DNA of 64,000 bases from Thiomicrorhabdus chilensis DSM 12352 (GTDB lineage Bacteria > Pseudomonadota > Gammaproteobacteria > Thiomicrospirales > Thiomicrospiraceae): assembly GCF_000483485.1 (NCBI RefSeq), contig NZ_KI519609.1:1641460-1705459 (forward strand). Reading direction: 5' to 3'. This document shows positions 47,805-57,085 of this stretch, piece after piece. How positions within the stretch are numbered: position 1 is the first letter of the stretch; every line of letters begins with the position of its first letter. The position numbers and the translations under genes were made by a program. Below the pieces are notes generated by a model. That model searched no databases, was not told where the DNA came from, and saw nothing but the letters and a program-made list of their open reading frames with translations.

Positions 47805-48608
47805 TTGTTTGGCTTATCAAGACAAGCCTATTACCAAGCTAAGACTCGAGATGAAAAGCGCTATGAGCAATGGCAACGCATAGAAAGTATTGTGCTGGAT
47901 ATTAGAAGAAAACTACCACGACTCGGCACGAGAAAGCTTTATCATCTTATTAAAGACACACTGGAATCACTCGATATTAAAATAGGCCGAGACGGCCTAT
48001 TTAGCTGCTTACGCAGCTTGGGTCTGTTAGTGAAACCCACAAAGAGTTACATCAAAACAACCTATAGTAAACACTGGATGAAAAAGCATCCCAACCTTTA
48101 CGTTGAGCCAAACTTAACGCAACCTGAACAAGTGTTTGTCAGCGACATCACCTATGTAGAAAGTGAACAAGGCATTCACTACCTGTCATTAGTAACGGAT
48201 GCCTACTCACGCAAGATCGTTGGACATAAGCTCAGCCACGATATGAAAGCTGGCAATATGGTTCAAGCCTTTGAACAATCCGTAAAAGGTAAAGACTATA
48301 AAAACCAGCTCATCCACCACTCAGACAGAGGCTCACAATACTGCTCAGAGCGTTATCAATCGAGCTTAAGAAAACATGGTGTCAGGCCATCGATGACCGA
48401 TGGCTATGACTGCTATCAAAATGCACTTGCCGAGCGAGTGAACGGAATTTTAAAGCAAGAGTTTTTACTGTATAAATGTAAAACCTTTAACGAACTTAAA
48501 ATCCTGATTGACGAATCAGTAAGGCTTTATAATGAATACAGACCGCACCTGAGTCTTGGAATGAAAACGCCAGAAGAAGTGCACAAAAAAGGCCAGTTAC
48601 TTACGTAA
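47805..48608 (+). CDS. IS3-family OrfB, DDE transposase (267 aa as listed)
   Basis: Integrase core: VFVSDITYV (first Asp), HHSDRGSQY (second Asp), and ALAERVNGILKQEF (Glu), with the C-terminal RPHLSLGMKTPEEVH typical of IS3/IS150 transposases. The listed TTG start is only the first start-like codon; the frame is open upstream to the orfA slippery site, so the natural product is probably OrfAB by -1 frameshift. Confidence 0.92.
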   Translation: MFGLSRQAYYQAKTRDEKRYEQWQRIESIVLDIRRKLPRLGTRKLYHLIKDTLESLDIKIGRDGLFSCLRSLGLLVKPTKSYIKTTYSKHWMKKHPNLYVEPNLTQPEQVFVSDITYVESEQGIHYLSLVTDAYSRKIVGHKLSHDMKAGNMVQAFEQSVKGKDYKNQLIHHSDRGSQYCSERYQSSLRKHGVRPSMTDGYDCYQNALAERVNGILKQEFLLYKCKTFNELKILIDESVRLYNEYRPHLSLGMKTPEEVHKKGQLLT

Positions 48609-48702
48609 CTGACCTTATTTAAAACCGTCAACGTATTTTAGGACGGGACAATATCCCTGTAAAACGGAATCAAGTTCCCTATTGCACTCTAACCAGGCCT
48701 GC

Positions 48703-49194
48703 TTATTTTAAATTCAGCTTCTCCTGCTTGATATGCCTCAACAAACCTTCCGACGCATCGGTCACCATATCAAACACCAGGTCAAAACCCTGCGGGCCAC
48801 CGTAATATGGATCAGGCACTTCGGTTTGAGCAAACTGTTCGGCAAATTCAAGAAACATAGTTATTTTGGAAAAATGCTCGGGCAATGCCTGCTCTTTCAA
48901 CAAGCTGTAATTCGCCTCATCCATGGCCAGAATATAGTCATACTCGATAAAGTCTCCAAAATCGACTTTTCTCGCCCTCAAATCCTGCATCTCAATGCCG
49001 CGATCGCGTGCCACTTCCATAGAACGTGAATCCGGAGGATTACCAACATGGTAGGCATGGGTACCGGCCGAGTCGATTTCAATTAACGCATCCAGCGCTT
49101 CATCTCTGACCAACTTACGAAATACCGCATGAGCGGTAGGAGAACGGCAAATATTGCCCATGCAGACAAATAAGACTTTTACTTTTTCAGACAT
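48703..49194 (-). CDS. Low-molecular-weight protein tyrosine phosphatase (163 aa)
   Basis: LFVCMGNICRSPTAHAVF at residues 8-25 is the CX5R active-site loop, and VPDPYYGG near residue 130 holds the general-acid Asp. A cytoplasmic phosphatase; arsenate reductase activity is excluded by the DPYYG motif typical of Wzb/PtpA types. No kinase partner sits beside it. Confidence 0.92.
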   Translation of the reverse strand: MSEKVKVLFVCMGNICRSPTAHAVFRKLVRDEALDALIEIDSAGTHAYHVGNPPDSRSMEVARDRGIEMQDLRARKVDFGDFIEYDYILAMDEANYSLLKEQALPEHFSKITMFLEFAEQFAQTEVPDPYYGGPQGFDLVFDMVTDASEGLLRHIKQEKLNLK

Positions 49195-49250
49195 AATCCG
49201 ATCAACCTTCGTTAAAATAGGCCCATTAGTTTACAGGCCAATCAATCAAA

Positions 49251-49961
49251 ATGCACTCCTCTGCCGCAACCACAACTGCCACTCAACCTTTATTTGACTA
49301 TTCAGATGACTGGATACTTTATGTGGACGACAGCATCATTGTCGCAAACAAACCTTCCGGCCTATTATCCGTTCCCGGACGCGGCCCGGATAAACAGGAG
49401 TGCCTGATTTCACACCTACAAATCCACTTTCCTGATGCACTGGTGGTGCACCGCCTGGACATGGACACCAGCGGCATCATGCTGTTTGCACGAAACCCGC
49501 AAGCCCATAAAGACTTAAGCCGTCAATTCCAGGACCGCCTTACACAGAAGTCCTACCGAGCTCTGTGCGCGGGCAAACCCACTCAAACTTCGGGCAACGT
49601 CAGACTGCCAATGCGGTGTGACTGGGAACGGCGTCCATTGCAGATGATTGACTGTATACATGGCAAATACGCGGAAACACACTGGCAATTACTGCAACAA
49701 TATCCCGAGTTTTTTGAGGTCGAACTGACTCCGGTCACAGGTCGGTCCCATCAATTGCGTTTGCATATGAAAGCCCTTGGCCACCCTATTTTAGGCGACA
49801 ACCTGTATGCCGACCCATACAGCTTGGAGTTGATGCCGAGACTGATGTTGCACGCCCAAGCGTTACATTTCACCCATCCAGTGAGCCTACAAGCTATGAG
49901 CATCACCTGCCCGGCCGACTTTACGGCATTCATTGAAGGTCGAACAAAAAACATGGCATAA
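49251..49961 (+). CDS. rluA: RNA pseudouridine synthase RluA (236 aa)
   Basis: There is no S4 domain. The catalytic motif is VVHRLDMDTSGIMLFA near residue 65, plus VNKPSGLLSVPGR-type ANKPSGLLSVPGRG near residue 40 and TGRSHQLRLHMKALGHPILG. The close fit to E. coli RluA, which modifies 23S U746 and tRNA U32, supports the name. Confidence 0.9.
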   Translation: MHSSAATTTATQPLFDYSDDWILYVDDSIIVANKPSGLLSVPGRGPDKQECLISHLQIHFPDALVVHRLDMDTSGIMLFARNPQAHKDLSRQFQDRLTQKSYRALCAGKPTQTSGNVRLPMRCDWERRPLQMIDCIHGKYAETHWQLLQQYPEFFEVELTPVTGRSHQLRLHMKALGHPILGDNLYADPYSLELMPRLMLHAQALHFTHPVSLQAMSITCPADFTAFIEGRTKNMA

Positions 49962-50014
49962 ATAATGCTTAAACTCTGCAACAACGTACCACTTTTTGCA
50001 AAGGGCCAATCAGA

Positions 50015-51340
50015 ATGTCAGACATCGATTTACAACAGGACGATAAAGCAACCTTGGAAATGCTCGAAATGATGGGCGAACTGCCATCCGAACAGCTAGA
50101 CCAAGACAACAACGAAACCGATGTGGACGAACTTCTGATGGCCGTTCAACAGGCCAACGCCGGCGAAGATGAAACCTCGATTGAAGTTGAGGATAAGCCT
50201 GCTGTTGAGCCAACGGTTGAACCCGATGCCACCGATGACGAAACCCTCGATCTGGATGACATCGACTCCATTCTGGCCGCAGCCGGTGAAGCGGAGACAG
50301 TCACAACAAGTGATACTGATGTGACGGATATTGAGACGGAACCTTCGGAGCCCGCACCACAAAACTTGGATGAGATGGAATCGATGCTCAACGAGCTTGC
50401 AAGCGAGCCCCCTAAAAACGCCGAACTCGAAGTCACGGGAACTGATTCTCAAGAAGAGATAATCAAAGACAATGCCTCAGACAAAGAGAATAGCGAAGAC
50501 CTGGAAGAAGAAGCCATTGCAGAGCCATCGGAACCCCTTGCAGAATCGTTTGATGACAGCCTGACAGAAGAATCCGCTACCGAGACTTCAGAGACTGAAA
50601 TAAGCGACACAGAAATAGACGACCTGATGAACCCGGCTGACGAAGTCGAAGCTTTAAACTCGGATGAGATGGTGCTTGAGGAAGCCGAATCCAGCGAATC
50701 CGAAGAATCCAATGACCCATCCCTTGAAAATGACAAGGAAAACGATGAAATCGACGAGCCAAGCGACGAAAGCATGGACGAGGTCATGATGGAAAACGAA
50801 ATCTCGGAAATTACCGAAACTCCAGATATTTCGAATTCTGAAGCACTGCAGGATCAAATGGAAGAAAATGGACTGGATGAATTCGAAGAAGTCGAAGCGA
50901 TTCAGACCGCCATGTCCGATTCAGATCGCAACACGGAAGAATCAACCGAAGCAGATGACGCCCACATGATCAATCAGGCCACCGACTCCATCGAAAACAT
51001 GGAGCAAGCGATTTCCATCGACCAGGAAGTTCAAGCCATCGCTTCTGAGGTAAAGGATACGGCTCAGGAGGCCACTTTATTGGCCATCGCCACTACCCGC
51101 AAGGCACATGAGTCTGCCGAAAGGACTCAAAAAGCCATTGAAGCGACCTTTGCCGCGGCAGAAAGAGCATTTGAAGCCGCGAAAAACGCCGGTTATACTT
51201 TGGAACTGGAAGGTTTGGATGGCACACTTTCCATGGATGAAATCGACCAACAGCTAGCGGAAATAAAAGAGAAAAACCAGCAATTGAAATCGATTAACTT
51301 GAGCCTGAAAACTCGCATCGCAGAATTGAAACCTGAATAA
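50015..51340 (+). CDS. Acidic low-complexity protein with C-terminal coiled coil (441 aa)
   Basis: I do not recognise it. Residues 1 to about 310 are extremely rich in Glu, Asp and Ser. They contain short recurring helix-like units such as LDDIDSILAAAGE and LDEMESMLNELASE. The last 110 residues change to an Ala/Lys/Glu helix (ATTRKAHESAERTQKAIEAT) ending in a coiled coil. There is no signal peptide or membrane helix. The next gene, 17 bases on, has a similar Ala-rich helix near its N-terminus, so the two probably interact. Confidence 0.7.
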   Translation: MSDIDLQQDDKATLEMLEMMGELPSEQLDQDNNETDVDELLMAVQQANAGEDETSIEVEDKPAVEPTVEPDATDDETLDLDDIDSILAAAGEAETVTTSDTDVTDIETEPSEPAPQNLDEMESMLNELASEPPKNAELEVTGTDSQEEIIKDNASDKENSEDLEEEAIAEPSEPLAESFDDSLTEESATETSETEISDTEIDDLMNPADEVEALNSDEMVLEEAESSESEESNDPSLENDKENDEIDEPSDESMDEVMMENEISEITETPDISNSEALQDQMEENGLDEFEEVEAIQTAMSDSDRNTEESTEADDAHMINQATDSIENMEQAISIDQEVQAIASEVKDTAQEATLLAIATTRKAHESAERTQKAIEATFAAAERAFEAAKNAGYTLELEGLDGTLSMDEIDQQLAEIKEKNQQLKSINLSLKTRIAELKPE

Positions 51341-51357
51341 GCACATAGGCCCATGCC

Positions 51358-52548
51358 ATGAATGACAACCAAATTACCGACGATCTACTTGAAGAACTGG
51401 AACAGCTGGAAAACTCGGCTGAAGCCCTCGAAAAACAAGTGAATCACAGCCAGGAAAAACAAAAGGCTTTCGAGAAATTGGATTCGGCCTCAAACATTGA
51501 TGCCACCTCCCTGGCCCTAGAGGCGGCAAAAACCTCTCAAGAAGCCGCATTTCAAAGCCAAAAAGCGGCCGAAACTTCCATCAAACACGCCAACCGCCAA
51601 AAAGCGCAAATCATTGAATTGACCGATGCCAATTTTTCTTGGCGTCAAGCGGTTAAAACGGCCAACCACGAGTTGAAAGCGGCAAGATCAAGCTTTACCA
51701 TCATGTTGATCATCAGCATCGTCATGGGCGCTGTCTCCATGTCGGTTGTAGGCTGGTTGCTTTACAGCATGAACAAAAAAGAAAACCAGTTCAAAGGTGA
51801 AGTGCTTGATATTATCCAAACTGAAAATGCCTTGCACAACAAACAGATCACCATCAAAGTGGATGAGATTTCTTCACTACTGGAGCTGCTGACCGCTGAA
51901 ATCAAACGCATCAGCCCGACACACAAACAGCACACCCAAGTTGAACCAACCTCCCCCACTCCTGTGGAGAATGACTCGATGCAGGCCGAAGACAGTCCTT
52001 CTGAAAACGTCATCGACTTACAGCAAGAAGCGGTTTCCGCAGCGCCACAAGAAACGCCTACGGAAGAAGTCGCCATCAAACCTGCTGTTGTTAGCGAGAA
52101 CAAGCCTGCGACATTAGTCATGGATGAGACCCAGTACAAGGAGTTGAAGTCTTTGATCGAGCGCATTCTGTCCGAACAGCAAGCCCTGCAAGCCAAAGCC
52201 ATGGTGACCGGTGAAGTCACTTCCAGCGCCTTGTCGGCCAGCCAGGCACAACAGCTTAAAGACATTATCTATTTGGTCAAAAGTCAGTCTAAAACACTGA
52301 AAAAAATTCAAACCGACCTCTCCAAACAACCGTTGGCAAGCCAAACAAACCAACAAGTGGAGACCTCCGTCAAACAGGCACAGCAAAATTATCAACAGAT
52401 TCAAAAAAGCCTAAGCGAATTAAAAGCACAGCTGAACACCCTAAAAAACCAGCAAAACAGCTTGCAAGAGCAAGTGAAAACCTTACAGGCGGAAACCGAA
52501 AAACTGGCGGCTGAACCTAAACCTTACAGCTACCGTATTCCCAAGTAA
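51358..52548 (+). CDS. Single-pass membrane coiled-coil protein (396 aa)
   Basis: The N-terminal 100 residues form a predicted cytoplasmic helix (LALEAAKTSQEAAFQSQKAA), then one membrane helix IMLIISIVMGAVSMSVVGWL near residue 115, a Pro/Glu/Thr-rich linker and a long Gln/Lys coiled coil (residues 300-385, with QNSLQEQVKTLQAE). It is coupled to the acidic upstream gene, suggesting a membrane anchor plus soluble partner. The family is unknown to me. Confidence 0.7.
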   Translation: MNDNQITDDLLEELEQLENSAEALEKQVNHSQEKQKAFEKLDSASNIDATSLALEAAKTSQEAAFQSQKAAETSIKHANRQKAQIIELTDANFSWRQAVKTANHELKAARSSFTIMLIISIVMGAVSMSVVGWLLYSMNKKENQFKGEVLDIIQTENALHNKQITIKVDEISSLLELLTAEIKRISPTHKQHTQVEPTSPTPVENDSMQAEDSPSENVIDLQQEAVSAAPQETPTEEVAIKPAVVSENKPATLVMDETQYKELKSLIERILSEQQALQAKAMVTGEVTSSALSASQAQQLKDIIYLVKSQSKTLKKIQTDLSKQPLASQTNQQVETSVKQAQQNYQQIQKSLSELKAQLNTLKNQQNSLQEQVKTLQAETEKLAAEPKPYSYRIPK

Positions 52549-52739
52549 TCTTTCCTGAAAACCGGTTCAAACCATTTGGCTTTTCAAGTGCACACATTTG
52601 CCTTGAAGAGCCGTTTTACTCTTAGCCGCCGTCTGCTTTTTAATCCAACCTTTATCTTTCATCGGCATTTCTGAAAAACCGGCAGGCCTGGTTATCAAGC
52701 CAACCCGGGATGCACAGATATTTACAAAATTACCGCAAT

Positions 52740-52768
52740 TTGACTTTTGCCAAGTCCGAAAATAGCAT
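52740..52768 (+). promoter_or_regulatory. Candidate lrgAB promoter
   Basis: TTGACT (52740-52745), 17 bases, TAGCAT (52763-52768), 44 bases before the lrgA ATG. The remaining 52549-52739 gap contains one CAGGCCTG (52683) and no gene. Confidence 0.5.
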
Positions 52769-52812
52769 TAGAATGGACACCTAACTGACAAGCATTCCAT
52801 CGGACCGAATCC

Positions 52813-53181
52813 ATGCCGTTCTTAACCGTCATCACCCTACTTCTAATCTATCAACTGATTGGTGAGCTTATTGTACTCGGCTTTTCTTGGCCCATACCCG
52901 GCCCGGTGGTAGGCATGCTTTTGTTGCTCATGACATTACTCCTCCGCGCTTCGTTTGCGACCGAGATGCGCGCCTCAACCGATAAAATACTCACCCACTT
53001 GTCTTTACTGTTTGTGCCCGCCGGTGTCGGGTTGATGGTTCATTTATCCAGATTGGAGCAGGAATGGCTGGCGATTACTCTGGCGCTGTTCATCAGCACC
53101 GTGCTAGGTTTGTTGGTCACCGCCTGGAGCATGATGCTGTTCTCCAAATGGTTCCAATCGGAGCGCGGCTATGACAAATGA
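52813..53181 (+). CDS. lrgA: CidA/LrgA-family membrane protein (122 aa)
   Basis: A holin-like inner-membrane protein with about four hydrophobic helices. ITLLLIYQLIGELIVLGF and WPIPGPVVGMLLLLMTLLLR carry the family PGPVxGM signature, followed by LSLLFVPAGVGLMVH. It overlaps lrgB by 11 bases. In Staphylococcus the pair modulates autolysis and carbon-overflow transport; here the role is inferred by family only. Confidence 0.88.
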   Translation: MPFLTVITLLLIYQLIGELIVLGFSWPIPGPVVGMLLLLMTLLLRASFATEMRASTDKILTHLSLLFVPAGVGLMVHLSRLEQEWLAITLALFISTVLGLLVTAWSMMLFSKWFQSERGYDK

Positions 53182-53896
53182 TTCAGCCATCTGGGTCTAC
53201 CTCTCGGCCAGCCCGCTGTTTGGGTTGACCTTAACCCTGGTGAGCTACTTACTGGCGGTAAAACTCTACCAAACCGGGCGCGGCAACCCACTTTTGAATC
53301 CGGTTGCGCTTTCCATTCTGCTGATTATGGGCGTACTGTACGCTTTCAACCTCACTTATGAAGCTTATTTTTCAGGCGCGCAGTTCATCCATTTCCTGCT
53401 TGGACCGGCAACGGTGGCCTTGGCCATACCGCTTTTTGACCAATTCGGTAAACTCAAGAAAGTCTGGTTGCCTTTAACGGCCGCTCTGGTATTGGGAATC
53501 ACGGTCTCCGGTTTCAGCGCCTACTTCATCGCCCTGCAACTGGGTGCCAGCGAACAGACCCTGCTGTCCCTAATCCCCAAATCAGTGACAGCCCCCATCG
53601 CCATGGGGATTTCTGAAAAAACCGGAGGGCTGCCTACACTGACCGCGGTATTCGTCGTCATTACCGGAATTCTGGGTGCTATTCTGGGCAGCACCCTCTT
53701 CAAACTCTTGAAAATTCGCGATGACAGCGTCAAAGGTGTGGCCATGGGCGTCACAGCACATGGATTGGGCACGGCAAGATCGTTTCAACTCAGCCCGGAA
53801 ATGGGGGCTTTTGCCGGTTTGGCCATGGCATTGTCAGCCTCAATCTCGCCGTTTCTATTACCGTTGGTACTCTCCTTTGTGCAACGTTTTCAATAA
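53171..53896 (+). CDS. lrgB: LrgB/CidB-family membrane protein (241 aa)
   Basis: A polytopic inner-membrane protein. The family motif PKSVTAPIAMGISEKTGG near residue 137 and GVAMGVTAHGLGTARSFQ near residue 190 are diagnostic. It is overlapped by lrgA and convergent with the cupin gene. Confidence 0.9.
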   Translation: MTNDSAIWVYLSASPLFGLTLTLVSYLLAVKLYQTGRGNPLLNPVALSILLIMGVLYAFNLTYEAYFSGAQFIHFLLGPATVALAIPLFDQFGKLKKVWLPLTAALVLGITVSGFSAYFIALQLGASEQTLLSLIPKSVTAPIAMGISEKTGGLPTLTAVFVVITGILGAILGSTLFKLLKIRDDSVKGVAMGVTAHGLGTARSFQLSPEMGAFAGLAMALSASISPFLLPLVLSFVQRFQ

Positions 53897-53930
53897 ACGG
53901 CGAGCCGTGACAAGCGATATTTCACAGGAC

Positions 53931-54596
53931 TTACAAGTGCCCGGTCTTGACCCAAATCAGGGTCTCCTCTTCTACCCAAGGATCGTGCAGGCTCAAATGT
54001 GGACTCCTAATCCAAGTACCCTTGGGATATCGACCGTGCTCATCGATAAACTCCCCTTGCAATACCAGAATCTCTTCGCCTCCCCAATGATGATGGGGCT
54101 GAAACTTTTCGCCTTCCGGCCATAAAACCAACGCCGTGTGCTCGGTTTTGAAACTGTGCAAACCCATTACCTGCAAATGACCGATGCCTGCTTGCCAGGG
54201 CGTTTGCAGAGTATTGATGACCACTTTGTTCTGATCCTCAGGATCAAACTGTTCCAGCTTCACAAACAGTTTGCAACGCTCTTTGGAGTGCGGGGAATGC
54301 ATTGATCCAGGCGGGTTTCGCAGATAAGTTCCCGCAGGGTAATCTCCTTTTTCATCAGAAAACACCCCTTCTAATACGAAGATCTCCTCTCCCAAATCAT
54401 GGCGGTGAGCCGGAAATGACGCCCCCGGCAAAAACTCGACAATGCTAGTGGCTCGACCTGCCTCACTGTATTCTCTCTCCAAAGGCTTTCTCAACACGTG
54501 GTCGGCACGACTGCCTTGCCACTCCATGCTTTCGGTTTCAATCACCACCTTCCGGGAAAGATCCATATTCAAAAAGTCCGCTTGGCGTGCAGTCAT
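53931..54596 (-). CDS. Double-cupin ChrR-like protein (221 aa)
   Basis: It has two cupin cores: FPAHRHDLGEEIFVLEG near residue 60 and QPHHHWGGEEILVLQGEF near residue 170, each supplying His/Glu metal ligands. It resembles the cupin module of ChrR-type anti-sigma factors but lacks the N-terminal zinc anti-sigma domain, and no sigma factor gene is adjacent. It may be a metal- or redox-linked sensor or an oxygenase-like enzyme. Confidence 0.75.
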   Translation of the reverse strand: MTARQADFLNMDLSRKVVIETESMEWQGSRADHVLRKPLEREYSEAGRATSIVEFLPGASFPAHRHDLGEEIFVLEGVFSDEKGDYPAGTYLRNPPGSMHSPHSKERCKLFVKLEQFDPEDQNKVVINTLQTPWQAGIGHLQVMGLHSFKTEHTALVLWPEGEKFQPHHHWGGEEILVLQGEFIDEHGRYPKGTWIRSPHLSLHDPWVEEETLIWVKTGHL

Positions 54597-54694
54597 ATAG
54601 TGTCATCCTGTTAAATTAGCCTGTCATAATCCCATATTTTACGCAGGACTGCCATGATACAATAATTGGATTGAACTTAATTTCAGGATTATCA

Positions 54695-55147
54695 ATGGAT
54701 TATCAAACCTTGCTCATCCCTGCTCTGGAAGAAGCGGAATTGGGATTTTCAGAAGGCGGGGTACCTGTTAGAGCGGCCTTGTTCGATGCTCAGGGGCATC
54801 TTCTGAGCCGAGGTCGAAACCGACGCGTTCAAGACAATGATCCATCCATTCATGGTGAAACGGATGCTTTCCGCAAAGCCGGTAGGCAAACAAACTATCG
54901 CGACAAAATCCTGGTGACCACCCTCGCCCCGTGCTGGTACTGTTCCGGATTGATTCGTCAATTCAACATCGGCACCCTGGTAGTGGGGGAATCCCAAGAT
55001 TTTTCAGGGCACCTCGACTGGCTAAGTGAAGCCGGTGTCAAAATCATAGAACTTAACGATTCCAAATGCATTCATCTGATGCAGTCTTTTATCGCACAAT
55101 GCCCAGATATATGGAACGAAGATATTGGCGAATGCAACTGTGACTAA
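54695..55147 (+). CDS. Cytosine-deaminase-like nucleobase deaminase (150 aa)
   Basis: Zinc deaminase fold: HGETDAFRKAG near residue 55 (His ligand and catalytic Glu) and TTLAPCWYCSGLI near residue 82 (two Cys ligands). The tail LVVGESQDFSGHLDWL resembles yeast cytosine deaminase more than tRNA deaminase TadA. I choose ATG 54695, with AGGA before it, over TTG 54671. It overlaps the start of the NMT1-GGDEF gene by a few bases. Confidence 0.82.
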   Translation: MDYQTLLIPALEEAELGFSEGGVPVRAALFDAQGHLLSRGRNRRVQDNDPSIHGETDAFRKAGRQTNYRDKILVTTLAPCWYCSGLIRQFNIGTLVVGESQDFSGHLDWLSEAGVKIIELNDSKCIHLMQSFIAQCPDIWNEDIGECNCD

Positions 55148-57059
55148 AATTCAACAGCGACTCATCATTTTTCTCTTCTCGATTATCAGTCCCCTGCTGC
55201 AGGCAGAAGACTTAACACTCGACCCCATAAAGGTTCAATTCAAATGGCAACACCAATTTCAATTCGCCGGTTACTATGCGGCTAAAGAACAAGGCTTTTA
55301 TCGAGAGGCCGGGTTGGACGTCCGTTTTCTGGAAGCACAGCCTGGCGAGGATCCAGTCGATTCGGTACTCAATGGAAAAGCTCAATTTGGCGTAGGTACC
55401 AGTGAGCTGCTGCTTCACCGTTATCATGGCAAACCCGTGGTGGTGCTCGGAGTCATTTTTCAGCATTCCCCTTTAAGTCTTATCACCTTGAAAAACCAAG
55501 GCTTGGACAACATTCACCAACTTGGCGGACGTAAACTGATGATCGAGCCGAGCTCTGCGGAACTATTTGCCTATCTGCAGCAGGAAGGGTTCACCCCTAA
55601 AGCCTATGACATCATCGAACACAGCGCCAATATAAACGACCTCATCAGCGGCAAGGTGGATGCGATGTCCGTCTATATGACTGACGAGCCGTTTCTGCTT
55701 CAACAAAGAGGAATTGAATTCAATAGTTTCACCCCACGCATGAGTGCGATTGACTTCTACGGGGATAATTTCTTCACGCTAGAATCCCAAATCGAACAAA
55801 ACCCAGGGCGTGTCGACGCTTTTTACCAAGCCACCATAAAAGGCTGGCGATACGCCATGCAACATCCACATGAAATCATACAGCTCATCCATGAAACATA
55901 CAGTCAACGCCACTCCATCGCGCACCTCCAGTTCGAAGCGCAGGTAATGCAGGAACTGATGCGCCCGATGTTGATTGAACCCGGCTACATGAATATAGGG
56001 CGCTGGCATCACATCGCCCAGACTTACCACAGCCTTGGCCTGCTGCCGGAAAAGGTCGATGTTGCAGAAATGCTGTATTTCCCCAACGATCAAAAAGCCT
56101 TGGCGAAACTGCACCGACAACTTCTTATGGCCCTGTTTGGCTTAATTCTGCTGAGCGGATTGAGTCTGTTTATATGGCGTCACCACAAGCGCACCTTGGC
56201 CAATAAAGAACGGTTCGATACCATCTTCATGAACGCGCCGCTGGGCATGATTGTAATTGACCAAGATTTTTCGGTTCGCCAATGGAACAGCCGAGCGTCG
56301 CAAATATTCAATCTAAACAGTGGGGAAGCCTTCGGTCAGAACCTGATTGAGTTGATTGTGCCTGAACATCAACAAGCCAGCGTTGAACAGAATTTGAACT
56401 CGGTATTTGAACAGAACATGATTGTCCGTGCAGAGAACAACAATCTTAAAAAAGGACACGAGGATATCCTCTGCGAATGGCTTAATGCCCCTTTTAAAGA
56501 CCAATCATTGAAGTCAACACATATCATATGCATGGTTCGAGACATCACCCAACAAAAACAGATGGAAAACCAACTCCGTCATGCGGCTCATTACGACAAC
56601 TTGACCGCACTTCCCAACCGCGCCTTGACCCTTGAATTGCTCAAAACCGCTTTATCGAACAGCCAGCGCCATAAAACCAAAGTGGCCGTTTTATTCATCG
56701 ACCTCAATGATTTCAAACCGATCAATGACTCGCTGGGCCATCAAATGGGTGATTTACTGCTCCAGAAAATCGCCAACAGGCTGACTAAGTCATTACGCAC
56801 AAACGATCATGTTGGTCGCTTGGCCGGAGATGAGTTCATTGTGATCTTGCAAGATATCCACAGTCTGTCAGAAGCGAAAAAAGTCGCCGACAACCTGAAA
56901 AGTTTGATCAAGCAGCCATGCGAAATTGATGGACAGAACCTCAGCGTGCATGCCAGCATTGGAATCAGCCTGGCTCCGGACGACAGCCTGAATCTCGACA
57001 AACTGATTCAGTTAGCCGACCAATCCATGTATGAAGACAAACAATCCATCAAACGATAG
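55140..57059 (+). CDS. NMT1/THI5-like sensor diguanylate cyclase (about 639 aa)
   Basis: A signal peptide (LIIFLFSIISPLLQA) leads into an NMT1/ThiY-type periplasmic domain (VQFKWQHQFQFAGYYAAKEQ to about residue 270), one membrane helix (LMALFGLILLSGLSLFIW near 335), a PAS domain and a GGDEF domain with RLAGDEFIVIL. The motif is AGDEF, still compatible with activity, and RTND five residues before it is a product-inhibition site. NMT1 domains bind thiamine-pyrimidine-like or other small ligands. The start is GTG 55140 or TTG 55125. Coupled to the deaminase gene. Confidence 0.88.
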   Translation: MTKIQQRLIIFLFSIISPLLQAEDLTLDPIKVQFKWQHQFQFAGYYAAKEQGFYREAGLDVRFLEAQPGEDPVDSVLNGKAQFGVGTSELLLHRYHGKPVVVLGVIFQHSPLSLITLKNQGLDNIHQLGGRKLMIEPSSAELFAYLQQEGFTPKAYDIIEHSANINDLISGKVDAMSVYMTDEPFLLQQRGIEFNSFTPRMSAIDFYGDNFFTLESQIEQNPGRVDAFYQATIKGWRYAMQHPHEIIQLIHETYSQRHSIAHLQFEAQVMQELMRPMLIEPGYMNIGRWHHIAQTYHSLGLLPEKVDVAEMLYFPNDQKALAKLHRQLLMALFGLILLSGLSLFIWRHHKRTLANKERFDTIFMNAPLGMIVIDQDFSVRQWNSRASQIFNLNSGEAFGQNLIELIVPEHQQASVEQNLNSVFEQNMIVRAENNNLKKGHEDILCEWLNAPFKDQSLKSTHIICMVRDITQQKQMENQLRHAAHYDNLTALPNRALTLELLKTALSNSQRHKTKVAVLFIDLNDFKPINDSLGHQMGDLLLQKIANRLTKSLRTNDHVGRLAGDEFIVILQDIHSLSEAKKVADNLKSLIKQPCEIDGQNLSVHASIGISLAPDDSLNLDKLIQLADQSMYEDKQSIKR

Positions 57060-57085
57060 ACCAGGCCTGCTGATTCTTAAAAAAA

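Larger units (their letters stand above)
47342..48650 (+). mobile_element. IS3-family insertion sequence, complete (1309 bp)
   Basis: The left end begins TGTCCCGTCCTGAAATAGG and the right end is its inverse, TGTCCCGTCCTAAAATACG, inverted repeats of about 24 bp with few mismatches. It is flanked by ATA on both sides (47339-47341 and 48651-48653), a 3-bp target duplication as usual for IS3. It carries orfA and orfB in -1 register and sits harmlessly between the rne terminator and the tyrosine phosphatase gene. All parts look intact. Confidence 0.93.

Noticed and set aside
50096-50857. Open frames antisense to the acidic gene
   Set aside because: They are Ser-rich mirror translations of Glu/Asp codons without ribosome sites or recognisable domains.
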